DNA of 64,000 bases, taken from Bacillota bacterium (GTDB lineage Bacteria > Bacillota > Clostridia > Acetivibrionales > DSM-2933). The notes under the pieces were generated by a model. The model worked only from the letters and a program-made list of their open reading frames with translations. It was not told where the DNA came from and did no database searches. Position numbers and translations under genes: made by a program. Numbering within the stretch: position 1 is the stretch's first letter; the number at the start of each line of letters is the position of its first letter. This document shows, piece after piece, positions 49,860 to 58,913 of the stretch. The stretch covers positions 54,640-118,639 of the forward strand of contig JAEYYB010000078.1 in assembly GCA_023430975.1 (NCBI GenBank), read 5' to 3'.

Positions 49860-50577
49860 TTCCAGTCATCTCCAAGAACATTTTTTCCAACGATTCTTCC
49901 CCTTTAAAATGTATCTTCAACTCTTCAAGGGTACCGCAAAAGAGTATTTTACCATTGTTTATAACAGCAACCCTGTCACACAGTTTTTCTGCAACCTCAA
50001 GTACATGGGTGGAGAAAAATACCGTTTTACCTTTGTTTGCATGCTCCCTCATCATTTCCTTTAATACAAACGAAGATTTAGGATCAAGACCTGTCATTGG
50101 TTCATCCAATATCCATACAGATGGATTATGAACTAAAACCCCCATTATAACAATCTTCTGCCTCATACCATGGGAATAGCTCTGAATGGGATCAGTAAGG
50201 GCATTTACCATTTCGAACCTTTTGCTTAGCTCTTCTATCCTAGTGTTCCTATCGGATGCAGATACATTATAGATGTCTGCCATAAAATTCAAATATTCAA
50301 TTCCCTTTAATCTCAAAAATATATTTGGATCATCAGGAACAAAGCCAAACTGTCTTTTGGCTTTCATTGGATCTCTATCGATATCAACGTCATTTATCTT
50401 TATAGTCCCGCTGTCACAGCCTATTATACCTGTTATCATTTTTATTGTTGTAGTCTTCCCTGCTCCATTAGGCCCAAGAAACCCGAATATTTCACCTTTT
50501 TTAACCAGCAGATTCAGATTGTCAACTGCCTTCAATTTTCCATTATACGTTTTATTAACATTGCTAAGTTCAATCAT
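49849..50577 (-). CDS. ABC exporter ATP-binding protein
   Basis: 242 residues. Walker A GPNGAGKTTTIKMITGII, Q-loop FGFVPDDPNIF, signature YSHGMRQKIV, Walker B VWILDEPMTGLDP and H-switch FFSTHVLEV. It lies first in an ATPase-permease-DUF3810 operon (minus strand). Typical of the CcmA/NatA-like subfamily; the exported compound is not known. Confidence 0.94.
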   Translation of the reverse strand: MIELSNVNKTYNGKLKAVDNLNLLVKKGEIFGFLGPNGAGKTTTIKMITGIIGCDSGTIKINDVDIDRDPMKAKRQFGFVPDDPNIFLRLKGIEYLNFMADIYNVSASDRNTRIEELSKRFEMVNALTDPIQSYSHGMRQKIVIMGVLVHNPSVWILDEPMTGLDPKSSFVLKEMMREHANKGKTVFFSTHVLEVAEKLCDRVAVINNGKILFCGTLEELKIHFKGEESLEKMFLEMTGNEN

Positions 50578-50602
50578 TTTTCTACAGTCCTTCCGGTTTT
50601 AA

Positions 50603-50632
50603 ATTAAAAGCTGCTTCTTAAGAAGCAGCCTC
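50603..50632 (-). terminator. Terminator of the ATP synthase operon
   Basis: GCTGCTTCTT-AAGAAGCAGC (50610-50629) is a perfect 20-base palindrome; on the minus strand it runs into TTTTAATTT. Confidence 0.75.
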
Positions 50633-50679
50633 GTATCCTTACTTAGAAATAAATTCGTATGGATATTATTTCTTAGCCA

Positions 50680-51087
50680 TTACTTATTAGATTTTGTAAC
50701 CTTTAATCTTGCCATAGCTCTTGCTAAAGCTGTCCTAGATCTAACATATTCTATTTGGGATATTTGTCTTTGGAGTCTTTCCTCTGCCCTCTCTTTTGCA
50801 GCCTTTGCCCTGTTGATATCTATCTCATTAGGCCATTCTGCAGTGTCACAAAGTATAACTGTATTTTCCTTAGTGATCTCCATAAAACCTTCACTTAAGA
50901 AAGCCTCCAGCCACTCTCCGTTCTTAAGAATCCTAATTGGACCTATATCTATGGCAACAACCATTGGAACATGATCCTTTAGAATTCCCATCTCTCCTTC
51001 GGGTGTCTTTAGAACTACCATTTCCACCTCATCGGAAAAGAATCTTCTATTCGGCGTAGCTATTTCAAGCTTAAATGTGGATGCCAT
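50680..51087 (-). CDS. atpC: ATP synthase epsilon subunit
   Basis: 135 residues from ATG 51087 (MASTFKLEIATPNRRFFSDEVEMVVLKTPEGEMGIL), with GGGGGTG upstream. The N-terminal beta-sandwich with GILKDHVPMVVAI and SEGFMEITKENTVILCD, and the C-terminal helical hairpin (NRAKAAKERAEERLQ, RSRTALARAMARLKV), are normal length. It forms part of the rotor stalk; its C-terminal helices can inhibit ATPase. Last gene of the operon. Confidence 0.96.
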   Translation of the reverse strand: MASTFKLEIATPNRRFFSDEVEMVVLKTPEGEMGILKDHVPMVVAIDIGPIRILKNGEWLEAFLSEGFMEITKENTVILCDTAEWPNEIDINRAKAAKERAEERLQRQISQIEYVRSRTALARAMARLKVTKSNK

Positions 51088-51098
51088 AACCACACCCC

Positions 51099-52493
51099 CT
51101 ACATATTCTTAGCTTCTTCATATACTTCATCAATAGTTCCCTTCATATAGAAACATGACTCTGGAATATCATCCATTTTACCGTCAATAATTTCCTTAAA
51201 TCCTCTAATTGTTTCCTTGACTGGAACATACTTTCCTTTATAGCCAGTGAATGTTTCAGCAACAAAGAATGGCTGAGACAAGAATCTCTTAATTTTTCTT
51301 GCTCTGTAAACAGTCAGTTTATCCTCCTCCGAAAGCTCATCCATACCAAGGATTGCTATAATATCCTGAAGTTCTTTCAGCCTTTGAAGTATCTCCTGAA
51401 CCTTTAACGCTACCGAATAATGCTCTTCTCCCAATATTCTAGGATCAAGAATTCTTGATGTGGAGTCAAGAGGGTCAACAGCAGGATATATACCTTCTTC
51501 GACTATTTGCCTGGATAAAACCGTAGTTGCATCAAGATGGGCAAATGTAGTTGCAGGAGCGGGGTCGGTAAGGTCATCGGCAGGTACATAAACAGCCTGT
51601 ATGGATGTTATTGAACCTTTTTTGGTTGATGTAATTCTTTCCTGAAGTTCACCGACATCGGTTGCAAGAGTGGGCTGATAACCAACGGCTGACGGAACTC
51701 TTCCCAGCAAAGCCGAAACCTCTGAACCTGCCTGAATGAATCTGAATATATTATCGATAAATAACAAAACGTCCTGACCCAATTCATCTCTGAAATATTC
51801 CGCCATTGTAAGTCCTGTAAGACCAACTCTCATTCTTGCTCCCGGCGGCTCATTCATCTGACCGAAAACCATGGCTGTTTTCTGTAAAACCCCTGATTCC
51901 TTCATTTCAACCCAGAGGTCATTACCTTCTCTAGTTCTTTCTCCAACACCTGTAAATACAGAAAATCCACCATGCTCATTTGCTATGTTTGTTATTAACT
52001 CCTGAATAAGAACCGTTTTTCCAACCCCTGCACCACCAAAGAGTCCTATCTTACCACCTTTTGCATATGGTGCCAAAAGGTCAATAACCTTTATCCCTGT
52101 TTCAAGGATCTCAGTTGACGGCTTAAGGTTTTCAAGGCTTGGTGCCGGTCTATGAATAGGATACTGTATGTTTGATTTTACATCTCCGGCTTCATCAACA
52201 GTCTCTCCGAGTACATTAAATACCCTGCCCAAAACTTCCTTGCCTACAGGAACTTTAATAGCTTCTCCTGTATCTATAGCATCCAGACCTCTTACAAGCC
52301 CGTCCGTTGATGACATGGCAACACATCTTACAGTATCATTTCCAAGATGCTGCATAACTTCTACAACAACTGTGGCATTGCCGCTTCTCTCGATATTTAT
52401 AGCATTGTATATTTTTGGCAGCTTGCCGCTTTCAAACCTGATATCTATAACCGGGCCGATTATTTGCATTATCTTTCCAACATTTAGAGCCAT
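51099..52493 (-). CDS. atpD: ATP synthase beta subunit
   Basis: 464 residues. Walker A GGAGVGKTVLIQELI, catalytic Glu region GVGERTREGNDLW, LLFIDNIFRFIQAGSEVSALLGR and the AVYVPADDLTDPAPATTFAHLDATTVL signature are intact. Catalytic subunit of F1. The ribosome site GAGTGAG is weak, and a 102-bp family A repeat lies between atpG and this gene, so extra regulation is possible. Confidence 0.98.
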   Translation of the reverse strand: MALNVGKIMQIIGPVIDIRFESGKLPKIYNAINIERSGNATVVVEVMQHLGNDTVRCVAMSSTDGLVRGLDAIDTGEAIKVPVGKEVLGRVFNVLGETVDEAGDVKSNIQYPIHRPAPSLENLKPSTEILETGIKVIDLLAPYAKGGKIGLFGGAGVGKTVLIQELITNIANEHGGFSVFTGVGERTREGNDLWVEMKESGVLQKTAMVFGQMNEPPGARMRVGLTGLTMAEYFRDELGQDVLLFIDNIFRFIQAGSEVSALLGRVPSAVGYQPTLATDVGELQERITSTKKGSITSIQAVYVPADDLTDPAPATTFAHLDATTVLSRQIVEEGIYPAVDPLDSTSRILDPRILGEEHYSVALKVQEILQRLKELQDIIAILGMDELSEEDKLTVYRARKIKRFLSQPFFVAETFTGYKGKYVPVKETIRGFKEIIDGKMDDIPESCFYMKGTIDEVYEEAKNM

Positions 52494-52545
52494 AATTTTC
52501 TCACTCCGTTCAAAAGTAATATATATTGTAATCTTTCAATCATTA

Positions 52546-52647
52546 CTTGTAATGTTGAAGAAATAGCTTCCCCTAACTTCGCTTCCGTGTTGACTTAACT
52601 CGTCAACACACGCTCAGTATGGGAAGTAATTTTTCAATCATTACTTA
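52546..52647. repeat. Palindromic repeat family A, copy A7, inside the atp operon
   Basis: GTAATGTTGAAGAAATAGCT, TTCCC/GGGAA arms, centre GTGTTGACTTAACTCGTCAA, end TTTTTCAATCATTACTTA. The final TTA (52645-52647) is the reverse of the atpG stop codon. Confidence 0.85.
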
Positions 52648-53523
52648 GCTTAAAGCTGCAGCTCCGCCGACTATTTCTGAAATCTCCTGGGTAATTGCTG
52701 CCTGCCTTGCCCTATTGTAATTGAGATTCAAAATCTTAAGCATTTCATCTGCATTGGTAGTTGCATTATCCATTGCCGACATTCTGGCATTCTGCTCGCT
52801 TGTAAACGCTTCAACCAATGCACCGTATATGATGCCCTTGACATATTTGGGAATAAGAACATCAAAAACAGCTTGAGGAGACGGTTCGTAAGCAAGGCTT
52901 TCATCAATCTTAACCTCTGCCGCGTTTACATCTTCCTTGAGATCTTCTATAGTTAAAGGCAGTAACTGCATCATTACAGGTTCGAGGGTTATGGAAGTTA
53001 CCATCTTGGTATAAATAAGGAATACTTCATCCACTTCTCCGCTTTTAAATAAACCTAATATTTTTTCAGCAACATCCCTGGCTCTATAAATTGTTGGATT
53101 TTGTACCGGATAATCAAATTCCATATCCACATTGTACTTCTTCCTTACAAAATGACCTCTTCCCATATGACCTGCAACTAAAAGGAGTGAATCAGGGTGT
53201 TTCTTTAACTCACCTTCTGCAAGTTTGATAATGTTGTGGTTATACCCTCCGGCAAGTCCCTTGTCTCCTGTAATTATTACATAACATATTTTCTTACCCT
53301 CTTTTTCATTCCTGAGGTCAAAACATATGTTATCCAAATTGCCGCTGTGCATCAATATATCACCAATGGTAGCTTTAACCTTATCAAAAAAGGGTTTGGT
53401 CTGGTCAAGCTGTTGTCTGGCTTTTTTTAATTTGGCAGCTGAAATAAGTTTCATTGCCTTTGTAATTTGCCTTGTTTCCTTTATACTTTTAATTCTTGAT
53501 TTAATTTCTCTCATGTTTGCCAT
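52645..53523 (-). CDS. atpG: ATP synthase gamma subunit
   Basis: 292 residues. MANMREIKSRIKSIKETRQITKAMKLISAAKLKKAR at the N-terminal coiled coil, VIITGDKGLAGGYNHNI in the centre and SEQNARMSAMDNATTNADEMLKILNLNYNRARQAAITQEISEIVGGAAAL at the C-terminal coiled coil. Central shaft of F1. RBS AAGGTGG. Its stop codon lies at the edge of repeat A7. Confidence 0.97.
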   Translation of the reverse strand: MANMREIKSRIKSIKETRQITKAMKLISAAKLKKARQQLDQTKPFFDKVKATIGDILMHSGNLDNICFDLRNEKEGKKICYVIITGDKGLAGGYNHNIIKLAEGELKKHPDSLLLVAGHMGRGHFVRKKYNVDMEFDYPVQNPTIYRARDVAEKILGLFKSGEVDEVFLIYTKMVTSITLEPVMMQLLPLTIEDLKEDVNAAEVKIDESLAYEPSPQAVFDVLIPKYVKGIIYGALVEAFTSEQNARMSAMDNATTNADEMLKILNLNYNRARQAAITQEISEIVGGAAALS

Positions 53524-53535
53524 AACAGCACCACC

Positions 53536-55047
53536 TTACCTCTTGAAGTCCTTTTTAAACTCATCTATAGCCTTTTTAAGACTCTCTTCCGTTTCGGCTT
53601 TCAATTCACCAGTTTCAGCTATGGCCTTTGCAACCTGAGGATATTTTTCATCCATAAATTTAATAAGCTCTGTGTTAAACTTCCTTACGTCCTTTACTTC
53701 AATGTCCATCAAATACTTGTTTGATGCTACGTAAAGTATTATTACCTGATGTTCAACAGGTATTGGCGAATACTGCGGCTGTTTTAATGTTTCCATCAGT
53801 CTTTCGCCCTGCATCAGCTTTTCTCTAGTGGCTTTATCAAGATCAGAACCGAATTGGGCAAAAACAGCCAATTCTCTGTACTGTGCAAGGTTAATTCTGA
53901 GTGGTCCTGCAACCTTCTTCATGGCCTTAATCTGAGCAGCCCCTCCAACCCTGGATACCGAAATACCGACATTCAAAGCCGGTCTTTGCCCTGAATAGAA
54001 AAGCTCAGACTCAAGGAATATCTGCCCATCTGTAATAGAAATAACATTAGTAGGAATATACGCAGAAACGTCCCCTGCCTGGGTTTCTATTATAGGAAGT
54101 GCAGTAATTGAACCGCCTCCTAACTCATCGCTGAGCTTTGCAGCTCTTTCAAGGAGCCTTGAGTGCAGATAAAATACATCCCCAGGGTAAGCTTCTCTTC
54201 CCGGTGGTCTCCTAAGAAGCAAAGACATTGCTCTGTATGCAACGGCATGCTTTGAAAGATCATCATATATTATAAGTACGTCTCTATGATCATTGTACAT
54301 AAACTCCTCTGCCATTGCACATCCGGCATAAGGTGCTATATACTGAACTGTAGCCATTTCGCTTGCAGTAGATGATACAACAATGGTATATTCCATAGCA
54401 CCGAACTCTTCGAGGGTATTAATAATACCTGCTATGGTTGAAGCCTTCTGTCCGATTGCTACATATACACAAATGACATCTTTTCCTTTTTGGTTAATTA
54501 TCGTATCTATTGCTATGGCAGTTTTTCCAGTCTGCCTGTCGCCTATGATAAGCTCTCTTTGGCCTCTTCCAATAGGAATCATAGCATCAATTGCCATATA
54601 ACCTGTTTGAAGAGGAGTATTAACAGACTTTCTATGAACAACCCCAGGTGCCAAATATTCCAACGGTCTATACTTTGTAGTCTTTATCTCGCCTTTTCCA
54701 TCTAGCGGAACACCTAGCGGGTTAACAACTCTTCCAATAAGCTCTTTCCCAACAGGCACCTGAACCGTCGTACCTGTACGTTTTACACTTGTTCCTTCCT
54801 TTATCCCTTCTGCATCCCCTAAAAGAACGCAGCCGACATTATCCTCTTCAAGGTTAAGAGCCATTCCGCGTACACCATTTTCAAACTCAAGAAGCTCACC
54901 GTACATACAGCCTTCCAAGCCATAGATTCTGGCTATTCCGTCACCTGATTGCAAAACATAGCCAACGTCATCAGTCTTTGTCTTTACCCCATAATTTTCT
55001 ATTTGCTGCTTTATTATCGAAGTAATCTCTTCAGGTCTCAAATTCAT
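53536..55047 (-). CDS. atpA: ATP synthase alpha subunit
   Basis: 503 residues from ATG 55047 (MNLRPEEITSIIKQQIE); the GTG three codons earlier overlaps GAGGTG. Walker A GDRQTGKTAIAI, the IYGLEGCMYGELLEFENGVRGMAL domain, LLLRRPPGREAYPGDVFYLHSRLLERAA and the C-terminal bundle are complete. Non-catalytic nucleotide site of F1. Confidence 0.98.
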   Translation of the reverse strand: MNLRPEEITSIIKQQIENYGVKTKTDDVGYVLQSGDGIARIYGLEGCMYGELLEFENGVRGMALNLEEDNVGCVLLGDAEGIKEGTSVKRTGTTVQVPVGKELIGRVVNPLGVPLDGKGEIKTTKYRPLEYLAPGVVHRKSVNTPLQTGYMAIDAMIPIGRGQRELIIGDRQTGKTAIAIDTIINQKGKDVICVYVAIGQKASTIAGIINTLEEFGAMEYTIVVSSTASEMATVQYIAPYAGCAMAEEFMYNDHRDVLIIYDDLSKHAVAYRAMSLLLRRPPGREAYPGDVFYLHSRLLERAAKLSDELGGGSITALPIIETQAGDVSAYIPTNVISITDGQIFLESELFYSGQRPALNVGISVSRVGGAAQIKAMKKVAGPLRINLAQYRELAVFAQFGSDLDKATREKLMQGERLMETLKQPQYSPIPVEHQVIILYVASNKYLMDIEVKDVRKFNTELIKFMDEKYPQVAKAIAETGELKAETEESLKKAIDEFKKDFKR

Positions 55048-55134
55048 CTTTTTCACCTCGTTAAAAAATATATATCATAGAAACTTTCTCTTTGCTAAGG
55101 CATGCCTAATCTGTTAATTGCGGGATTAATGATC

Positions 55135-55665
55135 TTAACCTAAAAGTGCTTTAATGCTTTCAAGCCTGCCTTTTACAGAGCCATCAATTACTTTATCTCC
55201 TATTTTTACCTTTACTCCTCCGATAAGACTTTGATCTATTTCTACACTTGCCTTAACGCTTGTGGCATTGTGTAATTTACCATATTTTTCCTTGATCTTT
55301 ATTATCTGTGATTCATCCAACTCAGCAGCCGATATAATAGTCATATTAAGTGTATTCCGTTTAATATCAGCCAGCTTAATAAACTCATCATTTATTCCAG
55401 GCAAGTGTTTAATCCTATCCTTATCTAAAAGTAGCAGTAAGAAATTCAAAATCTCCGGCCTTAAGTCTTTTGAAAAAATATTCTTTAAAGTTCCTTTTTT
55501 AGTGTCAATCTTCACCTCAGGATTATTAAGAAACAACCTGAAGTCCTGTTGGTCTTTATATATACCTATTATTTCCATTAATTCATGCTGAAATTCATCA
55601 ATTGCATTAGCCTTATCAGCAATCTCAACCAATGCCTCTGCATATCTTTTATCAACTAAGGGCAT
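55135..55665 (-). CDS. atpH: ATP synthase delta subunit
   Basis: 176 residues. N-terminal helical domain (YAEALVEIADKANAIDEFQHELMEI, LFLNNPEVKIDTKKGTLKNIF) and the C-terminal IDQSLIGGVKVKIGDKVIDGSVKGRLESIK. It joins F1 to the peripheral stalk. The start overlaps the atpF stop (TAATG), so translation is coupled. Confidence 0.95.
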   Translation of the reverse strand: MPLVDKRYAEALVEIADKANAIDEFQHELMEIIGIYKDQQDFRLFLNNPEVKIDTKKGTLKNIFSKDLRPEILNFLLLLLDKDRIKHLPGINDEFIKLADIKRNTLNMTIISAAELDESQIIKIKEKYGKLHNATSVKASVEIDQSLIGGVKVKIGDKVIDGSVKGRLESIKALLG

Positions 55666-56165
55666 TATGCCGCACCTGCCTCATCAATAAATTTTTCTGC
55701 CAATACCCTGTTCTTTTCATTGTCCATGTTTGCTTCAACCACCTTAGAAGCAACAACAAGTGCCAGACCTGTAACCTGACTTCTTACTTCTTTAATCATC
55801 TGAGCCCTTTCACGTTCAATCTCTTCCCTACCCTTTGCAAGAATTGCCTCAGCATCCTTTCTTGCATTATTTAATATTTCCTCATATTCCTTATTTGCCT
55901 TAGCTTTTGCATCGTTAATGATCTGATCTGCTTGGTTTTTAGATGCTCTTAACTCTTCTTCATACTTCTGTTTGAGTCCATTGGCTTCCAGCTTGGTTTT
56001 TTCAGCGTTATCCAGTGAATCCTTTATCATATTTGTTCTATTTTCCATGAATTGAGTAACTGGCTTAAATAAAAACTTTCTGAGCAAAAAATACAAAACC
56101 AATAAATTGATAAATACTAAAATGAATCTAAACTTTTCAAAATAAATTAACATATCTTGATTCAT
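55665..56165 (-). CDS. atpF: ATP synthase b subunit
   Basis: 166 residues. One N-terminal helix (FILVFINLLVLYFLLRKFLF, about 10-30) and a long charged coiled coil (NRTNMIKDSLDNAEKTKLEANGLKQKYEEELRASKNQ), forming the peripheral stalk. The first ATG abuts GAAAGG; the ATG four codons in (56153) is an alternative start. Confidence 0.95.
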   Translation of the reverse strand: MNQDMLIYFEKFRFILVFINLLVLYFLLRKFLFKPVTQFMENRTNMIKDSLDNAEKTKLEANGLKQKYEEELRASKNQADQIINDAKAKANKEYEEILNNARKDAEAILAKGREEIERERAQMIKEVRSQVTGLALVVASKVVEANMDNEKNRVLAEKFIDEAGAA

Positions 56166-56248
56166 CCTTTCATAATGAACATTATATCAAAACAATCTAT
56201 AGTATCATTTCTTCACTAATTACGAAGAAACTATTGGCACAATCAATT

Positions 56249-56274
56249 TTGTGTGGGAGTCTCCTCCCACACAA
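56249..56274 (-). promoter_or_regulatory. Strong stem-loop between atpE and atpF
   Basis: TTGTGTGGGAG, loop TCTC, CTCCCACACAA: a perfect 11-bp GC-rich stem, with no T run after it on the minus strand. It lies in the 128-bp gap after atpE. It may stop 3' nucleases and let atpE message outlast the rest, matching the high c-subunit demand. Confidence 0.6.
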
Positions 56275-56293
56275 TCAAACGGTAAAACTTTTA

Positions 56294-56524
56294 TTATCCT
56301 ATTTTTGTGAAAAGCAGTATGGCAATCAATAGTCCATATATGGCTGTTGCTTCTGCCAAAGCCAAACCTGTTAGAGTTATGGACATAATTTTACCAGATG
56401 CCTCAGGCTGTCTTGAAACAGCTTCTGCAGCTTTAGATGTAGCAATTCCTATACCTACACCTGCTCCCAAACCAGTCATAACAGCAAGACCTGCCGCAAT
56501 TGCAATTAAACCTGAACCTTCCAT
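56294..56524 (-). CDS. atpE: ATP synthase c subunit (proton type predicted)
   Basis: 76 residues, two helices. The first has GLGAGVGIGIATSKAAEAV, the loop SRQPEASGKI, and the second carries the ion-binding Glu58 in LALAEATAIYGLLIAILL. In sodium-type rings such as that of Ilyobacter the first helix has Gln (GPGVGQG) and the residue after Glu is Ser; here these positions are Ile25 and Ala59. So the ring probably moves protons. This is read from motif alignment, not measured. RBS AAGGAGG. Confidence 0.95.
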   Translation of the reverse strand: MEGSGLIAIAAGLAVMTGLGAGVGIGIATSKAAEAVSRQPEASGKIMSITLTGLALAEATAIYGLLIAILLFTKIG

Positions 56525-56536
56525 CGTTTCACCTCC

Positions 56537-57280
56537 TTACTCAATAGCTTCTCCAACATAAAGTAAAGTCAAAAACACAAATATATACGCTTGAAGACCA
56601 CCATCAAACAAATCAAAATATATGCTGAATACGCCTGGTAATAAAAACGGCTCAGCAAAATAAATCAATTCCATAATAGTAAAAGCTGCTAGAATATTTC
56701 CAAATAAACGAAGAGTCAGTGATAAAGGCCTTACAAAATACTCCATTACTTTAAATGGAAGCATTATTGGAAGTGGCTCCAAAAAGCTTTTCAGCCAAGC
56801 TTTAGGCCCTTTATATTTGATTCCGGCAAATAAAACCAAAACTATAGACATAACGGCCAAAGCACCTGCTACGTTGAGATCCTTTGTTGGGGGTGCTATT
56901 TCCGGTAAATGTTCCAGAAAACTTAGGCCTGTAAATTCAGCAATACCCTTGCCGGTAGGAATTATATTAAATATTGATATAATATTTGCAAATAGTAAGA
57001 AAAGAAGAAGAGTGCCAAAGTAAGGTGCAAATGGCCTCCAATGATGCCCGAGACTGCCTTTTGTAAAGTTATTCACAAACTCTACTATAGTTTCGGCGAC
57101 ATTCTGTTTCCCTGTAGGAACCATACGCAATTTTCTGGTAAATATAATCGAAAAGATGACTAAAAAAGCCATTACTACCCACATTACTATAATGGAATCG
57201 GAAATAGGGATGTGGAAGCCAAAAACATTGATATCATATCCTCTAAACTGCATTTTATGCATTAATTCTTCACTATTCAT
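56537..57280 (-). CDS. atpB: ATP synthase a subunit
   Basis: 247 residues from ATG 57280 (MNSEELMHKMQFRGYDINVFG), six bases after AAGGTG. About five or six helices; the essential Arg is in MEYFVRPLSLTLRLFGNILAA. NVAETIVEFVNNFTKG and HWRPFAPYFGTLLLFLLFANI are usual. It forms the ion path with the c ring. Confidence 0.96.
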   Translation of the reverse strand: MNSEELMHKMQFRGYDINVFGFHIPISDSIIVMWVVMAFLVIFSIIFTRKLRMVPTGKQNVAETIVEFVNNFTKGSLGHHWRPFAPYFGTLLLFLLFANIISIFNIIPTGKGIAEFTGLSFLEHLPEIAPPTKDLNVAGALAVMSIVLVLFAGIKYKGPKAWLKSFLEPLPIMLPFKVMEYFVRPLSLTLRLFGNILAAFTIMELIYFAEPFLLPGVFSIYFDLFDGGLQAYIFVFLTLLYVGEAIE

Positions 57281-57409
57281 CTGCATCACCTTCTTGAAAA
57301 ATTGTTTGACTCTACTAAAATTAAATTGAATTAATATATAATATCTTTTATCGTACTTATCCCTTATTTACTTTAATAATTTTACTAAAAAAAATATAAA
57401 TTATAACAA

Positions 57410-57805
57410 TTATTTTATAAAATCATTCTTTTTTATACCTGCTCCTCCCACCAAACTTAATAAAAATGCCGTAAAAGGTATCAAAAGGACACCCTCTGTA
57501 ACACCTATAAGCAACGACATATTAATTAATGCGGATATTGTAAATAGTAATGCTGTCCCACCAAATAACAGCAAAAATATGACAATGGACTTAACTATCA
57601 CGGCTCCATTGTAAGAAGGTAAAAAGAACTTAGATAATAAGATAGCCCACATGCCAAATTTAATTATTCCAAAAATACTACCAGCCAATAGGCCTAAAAA
57701 AGCAAGAATGTTATCATTCAATAATATAAAATCCAGCACTGCTATCAAAATAAACAAAATAGCAGATCTTCTAATTATATATTTCTCATACTTTGTTTTG
57801 AGCAA
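57410..57805 (-). CDS. atpI: ATP synthase subunit I-like membrane protein
   Basis: 131 residues, TTG start (LLKTKYEKYIIRRSAILFIL) behind AAGGATAAGAA; no ATG is near. Four hydrophobic helices and a short basic end fit the AtpI family, which lies ahead of atpB in many operons and helps c-ring assembly or magnesium supply. Low sequence conservation means the call rests on place and topology. Confidence 0.78.
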   Translation of the reverse strand: MLKTKYEKYIIRRSAILFILIAVLDFILLNDNILAFLGLLAGSIFGIIKFGMWAILLSKFFLPSYNGAVIVKSIVIFLLLFGGTALLFTISALINMSLLIGVTEGVLLIPFTAFLLSLVGGAGIKKNDFIK

Positions 57806-57848
57806 TTTCTTATCCTTATTTGATTTAAAAATACTATTAAAATTTATT

Positions 57849-57876
57849 TAAAGTTTACTTATAATAGTTCCGATAA
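57849..57876 (+). promoter_or_regulatory. Candidate SigD (sigma-28) promoter for motAB
   Basis: TAAA (57849-57852), a 16-base spacer and TCCGATAA (57869-57876). This closely fits TAAA-N14..16-GCCGATAT, the flagellar/motility sigma consensus of Bacillus and clostridia. It lies about 200 bases before motA in the divergent gap with atpI. Confidence 0.6.
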
Positions 57877-58074
57877 ACACATTGATAAATGATAATTTTC
57901 AATTTATCTAATCTATTCAATTAGTTCCTGTTATAGGCAAAAACATGGCTTCTGTTAATAATATCACAACTAAATATTGAAATCAATAAGAATCAATTCA
58001 GAATTCATATAGAATTTATTGGAATAAAATTCAGTTGTAACATCAGAAACATATCAAACAGGGGTGGATTTTTT

Positions 58075-58857
58075 ATGGACATAGGGGCAATTATAGCTCT
58101 AGTAATAGGCTTCGCAAGTGTAATTTTAGGTTATGTTATGGAAGGCGGGACAATAGGTGCCCTTCTACAAAAGACATCTGCAATCATAGTTATAGGCGGA
58201 ACAATAGGTGCAACAGCACTTACATTCCCATTGTCCGAGCTTAAAAAGCTTTTATACGGCTTCAAATTAGTATTTAAAGAGCATAATTATAATGAGGTAG
58301 ATGTTATACTCGAAATAGCCGAACTATCGGAAAAAGCCAGAAAAAATGGGTTATTGAGTTTAGAACAGTTTGCACAGGAAAGTGATGACAAAAATGTAAA
58401 CAGTCTTCTAAAGAAAGGCCTGGCTTTGGTTGTAGATGGGGTTGAAGGAGACGTAATAAAAGACATTCTAAAAAGAGAAAGTGATCTTAAGTTTCGGATA
58501 TATGAGTCAAATATTAAAATTTTAGAAGCTGCAGGAGGCTTTTCTCCGACAATGGGAGTTCTAGGAACAGTCATGGGAATGGTTTTTATTCTGGGTAATA
58601 TGGGCAGCGATACAAAAGAGCTTGCTCATAGTATTGCAGTAGCTTTTATAGCAACGATGTATGGGGTAGGCCTGGCCAATCTGGTATATTTACCCTTAGC
58701 CGGAAGAGTTAGGTCCAAGGCAGAAAGAGAGGTTTCTGTCAATGAACTGATAATAGAGGGCCTTTTATCCATACAAGCCGGTGAAAACCCAAGGATTATA
58801 AAAGAAAAGTTAAACCTCCAGCTCTTAGAGCAACTTAATAACAAAATTACGAAGTAA
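58075..58857 (+). CDS. motA: Flagellar motor stator protein MotA
   Basis: 260 residues, RBS GGGGTGG. Four helices, DIGAIIALVIGFASVILGYVMEGG, the cytoplasmic loop with charged residues (LKKGLALVVDGVEGDVIKDILKRESDLKFRIYE), then AAGGFSPTMGVLGTVMGMVFIL with Pro of the MotA family and MYGVGLANLVYLPLAGRVR. With MotB it forms the ion-conducting stator. No other flagellar gene is in the window. Confidence 0.95.
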   Translation: MDIGAIIALVIGFASVILGYVMEGGTIGALLQKTSAIIVIGGTIGATALTFPLSELKKLLYGFKLVFKEHNYNEVDVILEIAELSEKARKNGLLSLEQFAQESDDKNVNSLLKKGLALVVDGVEGDVIKDILKRESDLKFRIYESNIKILEAAGGFSPTMGVLGTVMGMVFILGNMGSDTKELAHSIAVAFIATMYGVGLANLVYLPLAGRVRSKAEREVSVNELIIEGLLSIQAGENPRIIKEKLNLQLLEQLNNKITK

Positions 58858-58913
58858 TTTTGCAACCTTAATGTTGTCGTGGGAAAAATTAAAAATCATT
58901 GAGGTGATAAAAA

